Source of the DNA: Nitratiruptor sp. | GTDB lineage: Bacteria > Campylobacterota > Campylobacteria > Campylobacterales > Nitratiruptoraceae | NCBI GenBank assembly: GCA_009659925.1 | Contig: PUXW01000018.1 | Location: 1-64,000, forward strand | Reading direction: 5' to 3' | Length of the DNA stretch: 64,000 bases | Part shown: positions 10,305-21,446 of the stretch, piece after piece | Position numbering within the stretch: the first letter of the stretch is position 1 | Layout: each line of letters starts with the position of its first letter | Notes under the pieces: model-generated | The model's database searches: none | Seen by the model: the letters and a program-made list of their open reading frames with translations, nothing else | What the model was told of the DNA's origin: nothing | Made by a program: the position numbers and the translations under genes

Positions 10305-10712
10305 ATGGCCTATATCTACGCCAAAGTAAAAGAGGCGATCAGTGGGGAGGCGAAACATTTCGAGTGTATTTCCAGACGCTATGAGCTCCCCTACTGCATC
10401 TTGCTCATCTGGTTCGAAGGGAGTGAAGACCTCTCGGAGTTGATCCGGTCCAATACCCGCTGTGCCGACCGCTTCACCCGGGTGGACGAGGGGCTTTATT
10501 CCCTCCTCTTCTTTGCCAATAGACCAGACTCCCACGCCACCGTGGCCAACAAGCTCCTTTACATCATCGAGAGCCGTTTCCCTCAAAGGAAGGTGAGTAT
10601 CGGGGTCGCGTGCACCAATTTTGAAGAGGAGAACGATGTCCTCTCTCAGGCGATTCAAAATCTCCTGCTCGCCAAAGAGCACGATTTCAACGCCATCGAA
10701 GACAACTTCTAG
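10305..10712 (+). CDS. small protein resembling a degenerate GGDEF-like fold
   Basis: [19 protein letters not shown] ... KVSIGVA; starts immediately after the porB stop. Confidence 0.45.
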   Translation: MAYIYAKVKEAISGEAKHFECISRRYELPYCILLIWFEGSEDLSELIRSNTRCADRFTRVDEGLYSLLFFANRPDSHATVANKLLYIIESRFPQRKVSIGVACTNFEEENDVLSQAIQNLLLAKEHDFNAIEDNF

Positions 10713-10720
10713 GAGCGAGT

Positions 10721-11275
10721 ATGCCCTTGATCGAGAGTTTTCTCGTGGATCATACCAAGATGGAGGCTCCAGGGGTACGCCTGGCCAAGGAGATAGAAAG
10801 TCCCAAGGGCGATGGGATTCGGGTCTTTGATCTGCGCTTTTGCAAGCCCAACAAGGAGATTATGAGCCCCAAGGGGACCCATACCCTGGAGCACCTCTTT
10901 GCCGGTTTCATGCGAGAGCACCTCAACGGCGATGGGGTCGAGATCATCGACATCTCCCCCATGGGCTGTCGCACCGGCTTTTACATGAGCCTCATTGGAA
11001 GGCCCAGCGAGCTGGAGGTGGCCCAGGCCTGGGAGCGGAGCATGCGGGATATTGTAGCCGTGCGCTCCATCGAGGAGATCCCCGAACTCAATGTCTACCA
11101 GTGTGGCAGCTGCTACATGCACTCCCTGGAGGAGGCCCGGCGCATCGCCCAACATGTGATCGATAGCGGTATCGCCATTATGGACAATGAGGCCCTCCGG
11201 CTCGATGTGGAGGAGATCGATACTCATCGCTGCGATGTAGACCCAGAGCAGATTCGGGTGATTGGAGTGGCATAA
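10721..11275 (+). CDS. luxS: S-ribosylhomocysteine lyase (AI-2 synthase)
   Basis: [40 protein letters not shown]. Confidence 0.96.
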   Translation: MPLIESFLVDHTKMEAPGVRLAKEIESPKGDGIRVFDLRFCKPNKEIMSPKGTHTLEHLFAGFMREHLNGDGVEIIDISPMGCRTGFYMSLIGRPSELEVAQAWERSMRDIVAVRSIEEIPELNVYQCGSCYMHSLEEARRIAQHVIDSGIAIMDNEALRLDVEEIDTHRCDVDPEQIRVIGVA

Positions 11276-11572
11276 ATGGTGGTCGTGGTGCCAGTGGCAA
11301 ATCCCCAAGGAGCCAATTCCAAAGTCTGCCCCATCACCCAGGCCAAGGCTTTTGCCTTCTTGCGGTTGGGGGAAGGGATGGAGATCGAGGGCCTCGAATT
11401 TCGAGAAGGCTTTGCCAACGAGCTTTTCGACTATATTGTCACTCCCAAACGGAACGATGCCTTAGAAGAGGCCTTTGACCTGGGGGCTCGGGCCCTTTTG
11501 GCTATGGATGGCATGAGTTTGGAGGAGATCGTCGAGGCCATGATGTTTCGGGAGCTGGATGAGATTGAGTGA
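11276..11572 (+). CDS. NifX/NafY-type dinitrogenase FeMo-cofactor-binding domain protein
   Basis: MVVVVPVANPQGANSKVCPITQAKAFAFLRL...; starts directly after the luxS stop. Confidence 0.6.
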   Translation: MVVVVPVANPQGANSKVCPITQAKAFAFLRLGEGMEIEGLEFREGFANELFDYIVTPKRNDALEEAFDLGARALLAMDGMSLEEIVEAMMFRELDEIE

Positions 11573-12341
11573 ATATGAGCTGTGCTCCAGTAGCGATGGG
11601 AGCTTTACCCTCTATTCCAAGCATTATGGAGAGTGCTACCACTCCCTCAAGGATGGGGCCCTCAAAGAGGCCCTGGCCAAACATGTAACTCCGGCCTTCG
11701 AGCTGGTGCAAAAGCCTCATGTGCGCATCCTCGACATCTGCTTTGGGCTTGGATTCAACACTCTAGCCACCCTCTACCACATCCAGGCAGATTCGCGGAT
11801 CGAAAGGGTCGAAATATTTACCCCCGAGCTGGATCAATTACTCCTCAAAGGGCTCCTCGACTTCCCCTATCCCCGGGAGCTCGAACCCTTCCGCCCCATC
11901 CTCCACGAGCTCATCCACCAGGGTCGCTACGAGGATGATCGGGTTCGGATCGAACTTTACATCGGAGATGCCAGGGAGTATGTGCACCATCTCGAGGCCA
12001 TCGACATCGTCTACCAGGATCCCTTCAGTCCCAAGAAGAATCCGATCCTTTGGACGGTGGAGTATTTCGAGGATCTCTATCGCGCTATGAGCGGTGATGG
12101 AGTGCTCACTACCTATTCGGTGGCTACACCTGTGCGCCTGGGGCTAGATGAGGCTGGGTTTTTGCTCTATGAGATGCCAGCTCGAGAGGTTCGTCCCGGA
12201 ACTATTGCCGCTAAGGGGCCGCTGCCTCTCAAGCCAATCGATATGGAAGCCAAACGGCGGCGCACCAGCGCCAAGGCGTTACGGGACGATGCGGTGGTAG
12301 ATCCAACTTACAATCTGCGCCATTCCGATGGCCAAACTTGA
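11559..12341 (+). CDS. MnmC-like tRNA (mnm5s2U) methyltransferase domain protein
   Basis: SKHYGECYHSLKDGALKEAL...ILDICFGLGFNTL...VYQDPFSPKKNPILWT. Confidence 0.75.
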   Translation: MRLSEYELCSSSDGSFTLYSKHYGECYHSLKDGALKEALAKHVTPAFELVQKPHVRILDICFGLGFNTLATLYHIQADSRIERVEIFTPELDQLLLKGLLDFPYPRELEPFRPILHELIHQGRYEDDRVRIELYIGDAREYVHHLEAIDIVYQDPFSPKKNPILWTVEYFEDLYRAMSGDGVLTTYSVATPVRLGLDEAGFLLYEMPAREVRPGTIAAKGPLPLKPIDMEAKRRRTSAKALRDDAVVDPTYNLRHSDGQT

Positions 12342-12596
12342 GAGGAAGAAGAGGACAACAAGGGCTACGGTAAGCTGTTCGTACCAGGGGCTTGGGGACT
12401 CTTCGGGCTCTTGAAACCACTGGGGAGGGACCAGCTTGATGCCTTCGAGCCCTTCTACTCCCTCGAAACGGACGAGGGTCTCCCCTTGGTCCAGTTTCTC
12501 GATGGCCCTTTTGAGCTCTTGGAGTCCAGCTTCGTCCACTACGATAAACTCTTCTAGCTCTGGATCCCGCCACCCCGTGTCGATGTGCCCGGCCAT
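12279..12596 (-). CDS. hypothetical protein with C-terminal TM segment
   Basis: MAGHIDTGWRDPELEEFIVVDEAG...; overlaps the 3' end of the MnmC-like gene by 63 bp. Confidence 0.55.
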   Translation of the reverse strand: MAGHIDTGWRDPELEEFIVVDEAGLQELKRAIEKLDQGETLVRFEGVEGLEGIKLVPPQWFQEPEESPSPWYEQLTVALVVLFFLSSLAIGMAQIVSWIYHRIVP

Positions 12597-12679
12597 GGGC
12601 GATCCTTTTTTGATAGTATTGTAGCACACGGGGAGAGAGAATTTGGGTAGAATGGGAAAAAGCTGCCAAAGGAGCCACG

Positions 12680-13261
12680 ATGATCAGTGATGAACTCAAG
12701 CGGCTCATGCTCCATATCGCTCGAGCCGCCATTCGGGAAGAGCTCACAGGCAAACCGGAACTCACCGAAGAGGTCAAAGCCAGGCTCAAGGCGGCCTATC
12801 CCGAACTTGCCAAGCCTGGGGCGGTCTTCGTGACCATCAACGAGCGCAGCTCCTTGCGGGGGTGTATCGGCTCTCTCGTAGCCCACCGACCACTGCTAGA
12901 AGATCTCATCGCCAACGCCAAGGCGGCGGCCTTTGGTGATCCCCGTTTCCCTCCATTGCGCCCCGAAGAGTTGGATCAGATCACCATCGAGATCTCCCTC
13001 CTTGGGGAGCCAAAGCCTCTGGAATATAGCGATATCGAGGATCTGCGCCGCAAGATCCGCCCAGGGATCGATGGGGTCGTCTTGCAGCTCGATGGCCATC
13101 AGGCCACCTTCTTGCCCCAGGTGTGGGAGGAGCTCCCCGATTTCGACCAGTTCTTTGCCCACTTGTGTCTTAAGGCTGGGCTTCCTCCAAACTGCCTGGA
13201 GTACCATCCCAAGATTCTCGTTTATCAAGTGGAAAAGTGGAGTGAGGAGGATTTTCGGTGA
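12680..13261 (+). CDS. AMMECR1 domain protein
   Basis: AVFVTINERSSLRGCIGSL...RFPPLRPEELDQITIEISLL. Confidence 0.9.
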   Translation: MISDELKRLMLHIARAAIREELTGKPELTEEVKARLKAAYPELAKPGAVFVTINERSSLRGCIGSLVAHRPLLEDLIANAKAAAFGDPRFPPLRPEELDQITIEISLLGEPKPLEYSDIEDLRRKIRPGIDGVVLQLDGHQATFLPQVWEELPDFDQFFAHLCLKAGLPPNCLEYHPKILVYQVEKWSEEDFR

Positions 13262-13554
13262 ACTTCTTCGATGTTGCCATTCCCGAACGGGGAGAGCGTT
13301 TCGATACCCTGCTCCAGCAGGGGCGGGTGCGGGTCGAGCGGATCGTCAGTGGCCATCTCGACAAAGTGGAGGAGTTTTGCCAAGAGGAAGACGAGTGGGT
13401 GATCCTCTGTTCTGGTTGGGCCCTGTTGGAGATGGATGGGAAGCGCTACCATCTCAAGCGGGGTGATTTCCTCCACATTCCCGCCAAAACCCCCCACAAA
13501 CTCCTGAAAGCAGAGCCTGGCACCTTCTGGCTGGCCATCCACTTCGAGCCCTAG
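13258..13554 (+). CDS. cupin-domain protein
   Basis: GWALLEMDGKRYHLKRGDFLHIPAKTPHKL. Confidence 0.85.
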   Translation: MNFFDVAIPERGERFDTLLQQGRVRVERIVSGHLDKVEEFCQEEDEWVILCSGWALLEMDGKRYHLKRGDFLHIPAKTPHKLLKAEPGTFWLAIHFEP

Positions 13555-14045
13555 AAAGTGGCTAGGGGGGTGTAGATTGGCCCCTTGGGGGTGAGCTGGC
13601 TCTCGATGAGGGATATACGCAGTTGAAAGGTTCCCAAGGTGCGCCCCTCATAGTTTCGGATGCCATCGAGGAGGCTTTGGCGTCTCGTACATTGCCGGAT
13701 GCGGGCTAGAGTGATGTGGGGGCGAAAGGGGCGGTCTGGTTTGCGATCGAGGAGGTGGCAGAGCTGGGTGTGGATAGGCTCCAAGGGGGTAGGGTCGACC
13801 CTGGCAAAGAGGATGCGGGGGGGTGAACCGAAAAAGCCTAGTCCTTCGATTGAGAGCTGGATTGGATCGTAGCGTAAGGCGCTCAGGCGGTAGCGGATAC
13901 TCTCGACGACACGCACCTCCCCGAGAAAGAGGAGGGTGAGGTGGAGGTTCCTCTCCGGGACCCAGCGTCCCTGGAGGAAGCTAAAATCCTCCTTGATCTG
14001 GCGATAGTTGGTGAGGGGAGTGAAGGTTCCAACGAAAAGGCGCAT
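13551..14045 (-). CDS. thpR: RNA 2',3'-cyclic phosphodiesterase (2H family)
   Basis: Two HxTx motifs: NLHLTLLFLG and RPHITLARI. Confidence 0.88.
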   Translation of the reverse strand: MRLFVGTFTPLTNYRQIKEDFSFLQGRWVPERNLHLTLLFLGEVRVVESIRYRLSALRYDPIQLSIEGLGFFGSPPRILFARVDPTPLEPIHTQLCHLLDRKPDRPFRPHITLARIRQCTRRQSLLDGIRNYEGRTLGTFQLRISLIESQLTPKGPIYTPLATF

Positions 14046-14054
14046 CGCTCTCCT

Positions 14055-14657
14055 TCAAAAGAGGGAGTGGATATGATCGATCTCCTCCCAGGTAAGCGGG
14101 GGGGCGAAGAGGTGGTAGAGATAGCGGGCAAACATGTCGGTTTCGATGTTGACCCGCCGTCCGATTTGGTAGGAGCCAAAGAGGGTCTTGCGCAAGGTAA
14201 TGGGGACGATGGTAACCCGGAAAGCTTCATCGAGGCGTTCGTTGATGGTCAAGCTCACCCCGTCGATGGCGATGGAGCCCTTGGGAATAATGAAGCGGAG
14301 GGTCTGGGGGGGTACTTGGATCTGGAAGTCGATGGCGTTGGAACGGGGGGTGATGGCGGTGATGGTTCCAATAGCGTCGATATGGCCTTGGACGATGTGG
14401 CCCTCTAACCGGTCTCCAACCTGCAAAGCCGGCTCCATATGGACCCGGTCCTGGAAATTCTCCAAAGCCACCCGCTCCCGGGTCTCATCCCCCACCTCGA
14501 CGCTAAAGCCACCTGGTATGACTTCGACGACCGAGAGGCAGACCCCGTTGATGGCGATAGAATCCCCGATCCTCGGGCGATGGCGGGCCGCAAGGGTCAA
14601 CTTACGCCCATCGAAATAGTCCACCCGAGCAATCTCTCGTATGAGTCCTGTAAACAT
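14055..14657 (-). CDS. ribE: riboflavin synthase alpha chain
   Basis: [12 protein letters not shown]...[14 protein letters not shown], second barrel [16 protein letters not shown]. Confidence 0.94.
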   Translation of the reverse strand: MFTGLIREIARVDYFDGRKLTLAARHRPRIGDSIAINGVCLSVVEVIPGGFSVEVGDETRERVALENFQDRVHMEPALQVGDRLEGHIVQGHIDAIGTITAITPRSNAIDFQIQVPPQTLRFIIPKGSIAIDGVSLTINERLDEAFRVTIVPITLRKTLFGSYQIGRRVNIETDMFARYLYHLFAPPLTWEEIDHIHSLF

Positions 14658-14711
14658 TCTCCCCCATTTTGTGCTAATATCGAGGCAATTATAACACAGC
14701 GGAGGAGATCT

Positions 14712-16583
14712 ATGGGATACGATGTGATCGTCATTGGGGGGGGCCATGCCGGGATCGAGGCGGCCCTTGCGGCAGCTAGGATGGGGGCGAGGACCCTCAT
14801 GATCACCATTTTGGCCGAACAGATCGGAGCGGTCAGTTGCAATCCGGCCATTGGGGGGTTAGCCAAGGGCCATCTGGTCAAAGAGATCGACGCTCTCGGA
14901 GGGGCTATGGGACTTTTGACCGATCGGGTCGGCATCCAGTTTCGCGTCCTCAACGCCTCCAAGGGGCCAGCGGTTCGAGGGAGCCGGGCCCAAATCGATA
15001 TGGATCGCTACCGCATGGAGGCCCGCAACGTGGTCCTTGCAACCCCCAACCTCGATGTGCGCCAAGAGATGGTGGAGCGAATTTTGACCCGAGGGGGGGC
15101 GGTATGTGGGGTGGAGACCAATCTGGGGAATGTCTACCACGCCAAGAAGGTGATTGTAACGACGGGAACCTTCCTCCGGGGATTGATCCACATCGGTGAG
15201 ATTCGCCAAAAGGCTGGACGGGCCGGAGAGTTTGCAGCCAATGAGTTGAGTCGCTCCCTCGCCGAGTTTGGCTTGCGGATGGGGCGTTTGAAGACTGGAA
15301 CCTGCCCCAGGATCGACGCGAAGAGCATCGACTTTTCCAAGATGGAGATCCAGCCAGGCGACGAGCGACCGCTCCCCTTTAGTTTTCGCACCGATCGGGC
15401 AAGCTTCAATCCCCACCAGCTCCCATGCTACATCACCTACACCAACGAGCGCACCCATGAGATCATCGAGTCCAACTTCCATCGGGCTCCCCTCTTCACG
15501 GGCCAGATCGAGGGGGTTGGCCCCCGCTATTGCCCCAGTATCGAGGATAAGATCTACCGCTTCAGGGATAAGGAGCGCCACCATATCTTCGTCGAACCCC
15601 AAACCATCGAGGCCCGGGAGTACTACATCAATGGCTTGAGCACCTCCTTGCCTCCCGATGTGCAATTGGAGATGATCAGGAGTATCAAGGGGTTGGAGGA
15701 GGCACGGCCGGTGCGCTTCGGGTATGCTATTGAGTACGACTATGTCGATCCCACCGAGCTTTTCCATACCCTGGAGACCAAGAAGGTGGAGGGACTCTAT
15801 CTAGCCGGTCAGATCAATGGAACCACCGGCTACGAGGAGGCGGCAGCCCAAGGGATCATGGCCGGCATCAATGCGGTCCTAGCCTTGCGGGGAGAAGAGC
15901 CCCTCATTCTACGGCGTGATGAAGCCTATATCGGCGTACTCATTGACGACCTGGTAACCAAGGGGACCAAGGAGCCTTATCGCATGTTCACCTCCAGAGC
16001 CGAGTTTCGCCTCTTACTCCGGGAGGATAACGCCGACTTGCGCCTCATGCCTTATGGCCATAAACTTGGGCTCATCGACGAAGAGACCTATATCAAGATG
16101 GTACGCAAGCGAGAAGAGATCGAGGAAGGCCTTGACTACTTGCGCACCCACTTCCTCACCCCAACCAAACAGACCCTCCAACTCCTCGCTCAAATCGGCG
16201 AAGATCGTATCACCGACAAGGTAAGCCTCCAGAGCTTGGCGGCCCGCAAGAGCTTCACTCTAGAGAAGTTGGAACGCTTGGCCCCTCCCCTTGCCTCGCT
16301 CTCCCCAGAGGCCAAGGAGCAGATCCTCATCGAGGCCAAATACCATCAGTACATCCAGATGCAGCAAGAGCAGATCGCCCGGATGGAGGAGATGCTCGCC
16401 CTAGAGATCCCGGAAGATCTCGATATCGATTCCATCAGTGGGCTGAGTAACGAGGTCAAGGAGAAGCTCAAACTCCATCGGCCCAAGAATCTCTTCGAGG
16501 CCAGCCGCATCAGCGGAATCACACCGGCGGCCATCGAGATCTTGCACATCTATATCAAAATGCACCAAAAGGAGGAGCGATGA
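14712..16583 (+). CDS. mnmG: tRNA uridine-5-carboxymethylaminomethyl modification enzyme MnmG
   Basis: [28 protein letters not shown]...[15 protein letters not shown]. Confidence 0.97.
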   Translation: MGYDVIVIGGGHAGIEAALAAARMGARTLMITILAEQIGAVSCNPAIGGLAKGHLVKEIDALGGAMGLLTDRVGIQFRVLNASKGPAVRGSRAQIDMDRYRMEARNVVLATPNLDVRQEMVERILTRGGAVCGVETNLGNVYHAKKVIVTTGTFLRGLIHIGEIRQKAGRAGEFAANELSRSLAEFGLRMGRLKTGTCPRIDAKSIDFSKMEIQPGDERPLPFSFRTDRASFNPHQLPCYITYTNERTHEIIESNFHRAPLFTGQIEGVGPRYCPSIEDKIYRFRDKERHHIFVEPQTIEAREYYINGLSTSLPPDVQLEMIRSIKGLEEARPVRFGYAIEYDYVDPTELFHTLETKKVEGLYLAGQINGTTGYEEAAAQGIMAGINAVLALRGEEPLILRRDEAYIGVLIDDLVTKGTKEPYRMFTSRAEFRLLLREDNADLRLMPYGHKLGLIDEETYIKMVRKREEIEEGLDYLRTHFLTPTKQTLQLLAQIGEDRITDKVSLQSLAARKSFTLEKLERLAPPLASLSPEAKEQILIEAKYHQYIQMQQEQIARMEEMLALEIPEDLDIDSISGLSNEVKEKLKLHRPKNLFEASRISGITPAAIEILHIYIKMHQKEER

Positions 16584-17446
16584 TCTACTTTTATGTCCAT
16601 ACCGATAACCGCCGGGATCTCGATCGCCTTCGGCGCAGTGCCGCTTTGGCCAAGGGGATGGAGGCCAAGGGAATCGATGTCTACTTTATGACCACCGACT
16701 TTCGTGCCGCTACCTACGCCAAGACCCTGGGCATAAAGCGGAGCGTGGGGATCGAGGATTTCCGCAACATCGCCCAGATCTGCCAGCGGGGGGATACCAT
16801 CATTTTCGACAGCGACGAATACCAGGAGATGCCCGGAATCCACCAGGAGATGGTGGCCTTTTTCGGCCACTTCATCCGGATCAGCTACGATCCCAACGAT
16901 CGTCCCATTCCGGGAGAGCTTCTCATCTCCCCCTATCTCCATGGAGACGAGATCATCGATGCGATCCTCATCGATCCAGACTACTTCCATGACGGAGAGC
17001 CACGGGTGGAGGCTTTGTGTTTTTGGGGGGATGCCGACTATGAGGGCCACTTCCTCCAAGAGGCCTCGAAGTTGCAACTCCTTGGACTCCATCTACTGGA
17101 GGGAGTCTACTTCTTCGCCGACTACGAGGAGCGTCTTGCCCCCTTCTTCGCCCAGATCCATCAACCCCAAGACTATCCGCGACTCCTCCCTTTTGCCAAA
17201 CTCCTGCTTAGCGCCTCTCCTCAGAGCCTCTTGGAGGGAGTGGCCGGGGGAGCGAGGGTTTTGTACTGGCCCAAGGGAAGAACCTCCTACGATCCTCTCT
17301 TGGGTGAGCTTGGCGTGGCTGTGTGGGATGGAGGCGATTTAGAGGCTGCTCGGAAAGTTCCAGCCGAACTTTTGCGAGAGCGAGGTGTTGAGTATGCCCT
17401 TGGAAGACTGGAGGAGTTGATTCAAATCAAAGCGGGGGGAGATTAA
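16580..17446 (+). CDS. PseG-like / GT-B-fold protein of uncertain function
   Basis: [30 protein letters not shown]...; overlaps mnmG by ATGA. Confidence 0.4.
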   Translation: MIYFYVHTDNRRDLDRLRRSAALAKGMEAKGIDVYFMTTDFRAATYAKTLGIKRSVGIEDFRNIAQICQRGDTIIFDSDEYQEMPGIHQEMVAFFGHFIRISYDPNDRPIPGELLISPYLHGDEIIDAILIDPDYFHDGEPRVEALCFWGDADYEGHFLQEASKLQLLGLHLLEGVYFFADYEERLAPFFAQIHQPQDYPRLLPFAKLLLSASPQSLLEGVAGGARVLYWPKGRTSYDPLLGELGVAVWDGGDLEAARKVPAELLRERGVEYALGRLEELIQIKAGGD

Positions 17447-17541
17447 AAGGAATTATAATTGCTCCAATAAAAAACATTTATCCTCTCTTAATCTTGATTG
17501 TAATAAAATAGACTGATCCAAATTTTATGAAAGGATTGCCC

Positions 17542-18060
17542 ATGGCAGATCAGAAGAGACGGGACTTCATCGGGATGGTCTTTGGTGGCTTCGCTGCTGC
17601 CGGAGGATTGGCCGCCCTCTACGCGATGAAGCGCACCTGGGATCCACTGCCAAGCGTCATGGCCGCCGGATTCACGACGGTGGATCTCTCACCGATGAAG
17701 GATGGAGAGCTGCGTACCGTCACATGGCGAGGAAAGCCGATCTTCATCCTCAAGAATCCCCCTACCGATAACTGCAACAAGGAGAAAGATGAGGCACAGA
17801 AGCGGTTGGTCGATATTGGGGGGAGCAAGTACCTCATCATGATCGGCTTGTGTACCCACCTTGGGTGTATTCCTAGCTGGGAACCGGAGAAGAAGGTCTT
17901 CCATTGCGCCTGCCATGGAGGGCTCTATGATGCTTGTGGCGTCAATACCTTCGGTCCACCTCCTCGCCCCATGGACATTCCTCCTTTCAAAGTAGAGGGA
18001 ACCAAGCTGGTTCTAGGGGAAGAGGGCCCTGAGTACAAGAAATTGGTCGGTAAAGCGTAA
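17542..18060 (+). CDS. petA: ubiquinol-cytochrome c reductase Rieske iron-sulfur subunit
   Basis: CTHLGCIP...FHCACHGGLYD Rieske motifs. Confidence 0.96.
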   Translation: MADQKRRDFIGMVFGGFAAAGGLAALYAMKRTWDPLPSVMAAGFTTVDLSPMKDGELRTVTWRGKPIFILKNPPTDNCNKEKDEAQKRLVDIGGSKYLIMIGLCTHLGCIPSWEPEKKVFHCACHGGLYDACGVNTFGPPPRPMDIPPFKVEGTKLVLGEEGPEYKKLVGKA

Positions 18061-18069
18061 GGAGGCGTC

Positions 18070-19473
18070 ATGGCACACTTTGAGAAAGCGAACAGCATCT
18101 ACGAGTGGCTCGATCAGCGGCTCGCCCTGACCAAGCTCTGGAAGGTTCTCGCCGCCGAGTATTGGATTCCCAAGAATATCAACTTCCTTTGGGCGATGGG
18201 GGTCATCTTGATGACCATGTTCACGATCCTGGTCATCAGCGGTATCTTCCTCTTGATGTACTATAAGCCCGATACGAAGCTGGCCTTTGACAGCGTCAAC
18301 TATACAATCATGCAGGAGGTCTGGTTCGGTTGGCTCTGGCGCCATATGCACGCCGTCGCCGCTTCGGTGGTCTTCCTCGTGATCTACATCCATATGTTCA
18401 CTGGGATCTACTACGCCTCCTACAAGAAGGGGCGGGAGATGATCTGGATCTCAGGGATGTTGCTGTTTGTTACCTTCAGTGCCGAAGCTTTCAGTGGCTA
18501 TATGCTCCCCTGGGGACAGATGAGCTACTGGGCAGCTCAGGTTATCACCAACCTCTTTGGAGGGATTCCCTTCATTGGAGATGAGTTGGTCATCTGGATC
18601 CGAGGGAACTTCTATGTCTCCGACCCAACTTTGACCCGATTCTTCATGCTCCATGTCTTCTTGCTGCCCATCGTCATCATGATGCTCATTGGGCTCCACT
18701 TCTATACTCTGCGCATCCCCCACGTGAACAACCAAGATGGAGAAGAGATCGACTTTGACGCTGAGGCCGAGAAGTACAAGGCTGGCTTGAAGAAGGAGTC
18801 CAAAGTTATCCCCTTCTGGCCCGTCTTCATCTCCAAGGATATCTTTGTCCTCGGGGTCTTCATGATCTTCTACTTCTATCTAGTCTTCTACCACTACAAC
18901 TTCGCCATGGACCCCATCAACTTCGACCCAGCCGATCCGATGAAGACGCCTCCCCACATCTATCCTGAGTGGTACTTCCTCTGGAGCTACGAGGTCTTGC
19001 GAGGCTTCTTCTTCGATGTTGGACCTCTCTCAGCGATGGATATGGGGCTCATCGCCTTTGGAATTGCCAACGTGATCTTCTTCTTCTTGCCCTGGTTCGA
19101 TAAGAATGATGAGGTTGCCCCTGCCGCCCGCCGAGGAGGCTTTTTCATCTGGTTCTGGCTCCTGGTAGCCGATATGATCGTCTTGACCATCTGGGGAAAA
19201 CTCCCTCCCACAGGGTTCAACGCCTACATTGGATATGTGGCAGCCGTCGGTTTCCTCGCTCTCTTTGCCGCACTGCCAGCTCTCACTGCCGGGCGAAGTG
19301 GGCTGTTGCGACTCATCATCGCCGTGACAGTCATCCTCTTCATCGCAGGTTATCTCCAGTACACTAAAACTATGGGGAATGGCTTCATCATTACCCTTCT
19401 CTTCATCATTTTCTATGCCCTTTTCTTCCTCTCACCAGTTATCGTTAAACGCGTTTCAGGGGGTGCCAGATGA
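18070..19473 (+). CDS. petB: cytochrome b
   Basis: RHMHAVAASVVF, GYMLPWGQMSYWAAQV, PEWYFLWSYEVLR. Confidence 0.97.
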   Translation: MAHFEKANSIYEWLDQRLALTKLWKVLAAEYWIPKNINFLWAMGVILMTMFTILVISGIFLLMYYKPDTKLAFDSVNYTIMQEVWFGWLWRHMHAVAASVVFLVIYIHMFTGIYYASYKKGREMIWISGMLLFVTFSAEAFSGYMLPWGQMSYWAAQVITNLFGGIPFIGDELVIWIRGNFYVSDPTLTRFFMLHVFLLPIVIMMLIGLHFYTLRIPHVNNQDGEEIDFDAEAEKYKAGLKKESKVIPFWPVFISKDIFVLGVFMIFYFYLVFYHYNFAMDPINFDPADPMKTPPHIYPEWYFLWSYEVLRGFFFDVGPLSAMDMGLIAFGIANVIFFFLPWFDKNDEVAPAARRGGFFIWFWLLVADMIVLTIWGKLPPTGFNAYIGYVAAVGFLALFAALPALTAGRSGLLRLIIAVTVILFIAGYLQYTKTMGNGFIITLLFIIFYALFFLSPVIVKRVSGGAR

Positions 19474-20387
19474 ATAAAGAGCTCAAGATCCTCGCGATTA
19501 TCGTCGCTTTAGTCGGGATTACCTATTGGGGCATCGAGCCCTACGCCCACTCGGTCATGCATCCACACCATGAACCGGCTACCTTCAAGTACGAAGATCT
19601 CAAGCCCCTTCCCGTCAAGGGCAACGCCCAGCGGGGGGCCCAAGCGATCGTCAACAATGGCTGTACCGGGTGCCACTCCATCAAATCCCAAAACATTCCA
19701 GCCCCGATGGATCCGGTGAGTGCTAGTGCCAGCTATGGGGTCAATCCACCCGATTTGAGTAACATTGGAGCCATTGTCGATCCCAAGTTCTTGGCCAACT
19801 TCATCAAGAATCCAACCCACGCCGCCCTCCTCGAACACAAGTTTGGCGATAGCAAGCCCTATCCCATGCCCGCCTTCTATGGCAGTGATCAGGACCTTGC
19901 CGACATCGTGGCCTATCTGGTCTCCATCGCTCCCAAGAACTTGAGTGATCGGGAGGTCTTTGCCGATGGATGTGGGCGCTGCCACAATGTACGCTACGAC
20001 AAGTGGACGGTCCTGGGGGATCGGCCCAAATTCAAGAACAAGGTGGAAGAGGCCGATTTCGAGTTGAAACTGGCCAAGTATGAGGAGAACCTCAAGAACT
20101 ACCTGGGCACGACTCCCCCCGATTTGAGTATGTACATTCGCAGCCGTGGAGGCGAGTATATCCGCGACTTCGTCGAGAATCCTCAGAAGCTGCTGCATGG
20201 TACGGCGATGCCTCGGGTCGGTTTGACCGAGCAAGCCACCGAGCAGGTGGTCAGCTACCTCGAGTATGTCGGGGATCGCAAGAAGGAGAAACGCAACGCC
20301 CTTGGGGTCTGGGTCCTCCTCTACTTTGTCATCTTCTCCATCCTCGCCTACTTGTGGAAGAAGAAGATCTGGGCCGAGGTACTCTAA
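19470..20387 (+). CDS. petC: bc1 complex diheme cytochrome c subunit
   Basis: Heme motifs CTGCH and CGRCH; C-terminal TM anchor. Confidence 0.93.
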   Translation: MNKELKILAIIVALVGITYWGIEPYAHSVMHPHHEPATFKYEDLKPLPVKGNAQRGAQAIVNNGCTGCHSIKSQNIPAPMDPVSASASYGVNPPDLSNIGAIVDPKFLANFIKNPTHAALLEHKFGDSKPYPMPAFYGSDQDLADIVAYLVSIAPKNLSDREVFADGCGRCHNVRYDKWTVLGDRPKFKNKVEEADFELKLAKYEENLKNYLGTTPPDLSMYIRSRGGEYIRDFVENPQKLLHGTAMPRVGLTEQATEQVVSYLEYVGDRKKEKRNALGVWVLLYFVIFSILAYLWKKKIWAEVL

Positions 20388-20388
20388 A

Positions 20389-20418
20389 GGTGGGGAAGGC
20401 TTAAGCCTTCCATCCACC
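20389..20418 (+). terminator. putative hairpin terminator after petABC
   Basis: GGTGG-GGAAGGC-TTAA-GCCTTCC-AT-CCACC, immediately after the petC stop; T-rich sequence shortly downstream. Confidence 0.65.
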
Positions 20419-20477
20419 TCCACTTTTAAACTCCACCAAAACTTTATCTGCTACAATCAAAAGAAAAAAGAGGTTCG

Positions 20478-21446
20478 ATGCTCGTCGATGGATATGGGCG
20501 CAAGATCACCTACTTGCGTATCTCTTTGACGGAGCGCTGCAACTTCCGTTGCCAGTACTGCATGCCGGAAAAACCCTTTTCCTGGAAGCCTAATGAGAAT
20601 CTCCTCTCTTTCGATGAGCTCTTCCAATTCGTCAAGGTGGCCATCGACGAGGGGATCACCAAGATTCGCCTTACTGGAGGAGAGCCAACTCTGCGAGCCG
20701 ATTTGGATCGCTTCATCAAGATGATCTACGACTATAAGCCAGACATCGATTTGGCCATGACGACCAACGGCTACCTCCTCAAAGAGATCGCCAAGGATCT
20801 CAAAGCCGCCGGACTCAAGCGGCTCAACATCTCCCTCGATAGTTTGCGTCCCGAAACCGCCGCCAGAATCGCTGGCAAGGATGTTTTGAGCAATGTGATT
20901 GCTGGAATCGAAGCGGCTCTGGAAGCTGGATTTCAGGTCAAGATCAATATGGTCCCCCTCAAAGGGGTCAATGACGATGAGATCGTCGATATTCTGGAGT
21001 GGTGTCGGGAGCGGGGAATCCAGGTGCGCTTCATCGAGTACATGGAGAATGTTCACGCCCATAGCGACCTGGTGGGTATGCATGGGCGGGAGATCCTCGA
21101 ACCCATCCGCTCCCGTTATAAAATTGAACGGGTCGGCCGCCAGGGGAGTAGTCCAGCCTTTCTCTATCGCATCAAGGAGGATGGCTATCTCTTTGGCCTC
21201 ATCGACCCCCATAAACACGACTTTTGCGAGAGTTGCAACCGTATTCGCCTGACCGCCGAAGGGTACCTCATCCCTTGCCTCTATTTCGACGAGGCAATGA
21301 GCATTAAGGAGGCGGTACGGGCTGGGGATATCCCTCGAGCGGTGGAGATCTTGCGCCAGGTGTTGGCTAACAAGCCCAAGGAGAACCGCTGGAGCGAGGA
21401 GGGAAGTCCCTCCTCCAATCGAGCCTTCTACGAGACGGGAGGATAG
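20478..21446 (+). CDS. moaA: GTP 3',8-cyclase
   Basis: [17 protein letters not shown]-terminal [19 protein letters not shown]. Confidence 0.96.
   Translation: MLVDGYGRKITYLRISLTERCNFRCQYCMPEKPFSWKPNENLLSFDELFQFVKVAIDEGITKIRLTGGEPTLRADLDRFIKMIYDYKPDIDLAMTTNGYLLKEIAKDLKAAGLKRLNISLDSLRPETAARIAGKDVLSNVIAGIEAALEAGFQVKINMVPLKGVNDDEIVDILEWCRERGIQVRFIEYMENVHAHSDLVGMHGREILEPIRSRYKIERVGRQGSSPAFLYRIKEDGYLFGLIDPHKHDFCESCNRIRLTAEGYLIPCLYFDEAMSIKEAVRAGDIPRAVEILRQVLANKPKENRWSEEGSPSSNRAFYETGG

Noticed and set aside
9339-10682. 447-aa minus ORF opposite porB
   Set aside because: Antisense shadow of a strongly conserved gene; composition typical of shadow ORFs.
14439-14711. N-terminal extension of the MnmG ORF
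   Set aside because: The dinucleotide-binding start [16 protein letters not shown] at 14712 with upstream GGAGGAG is the natural start; the extension is antisense to ribE.
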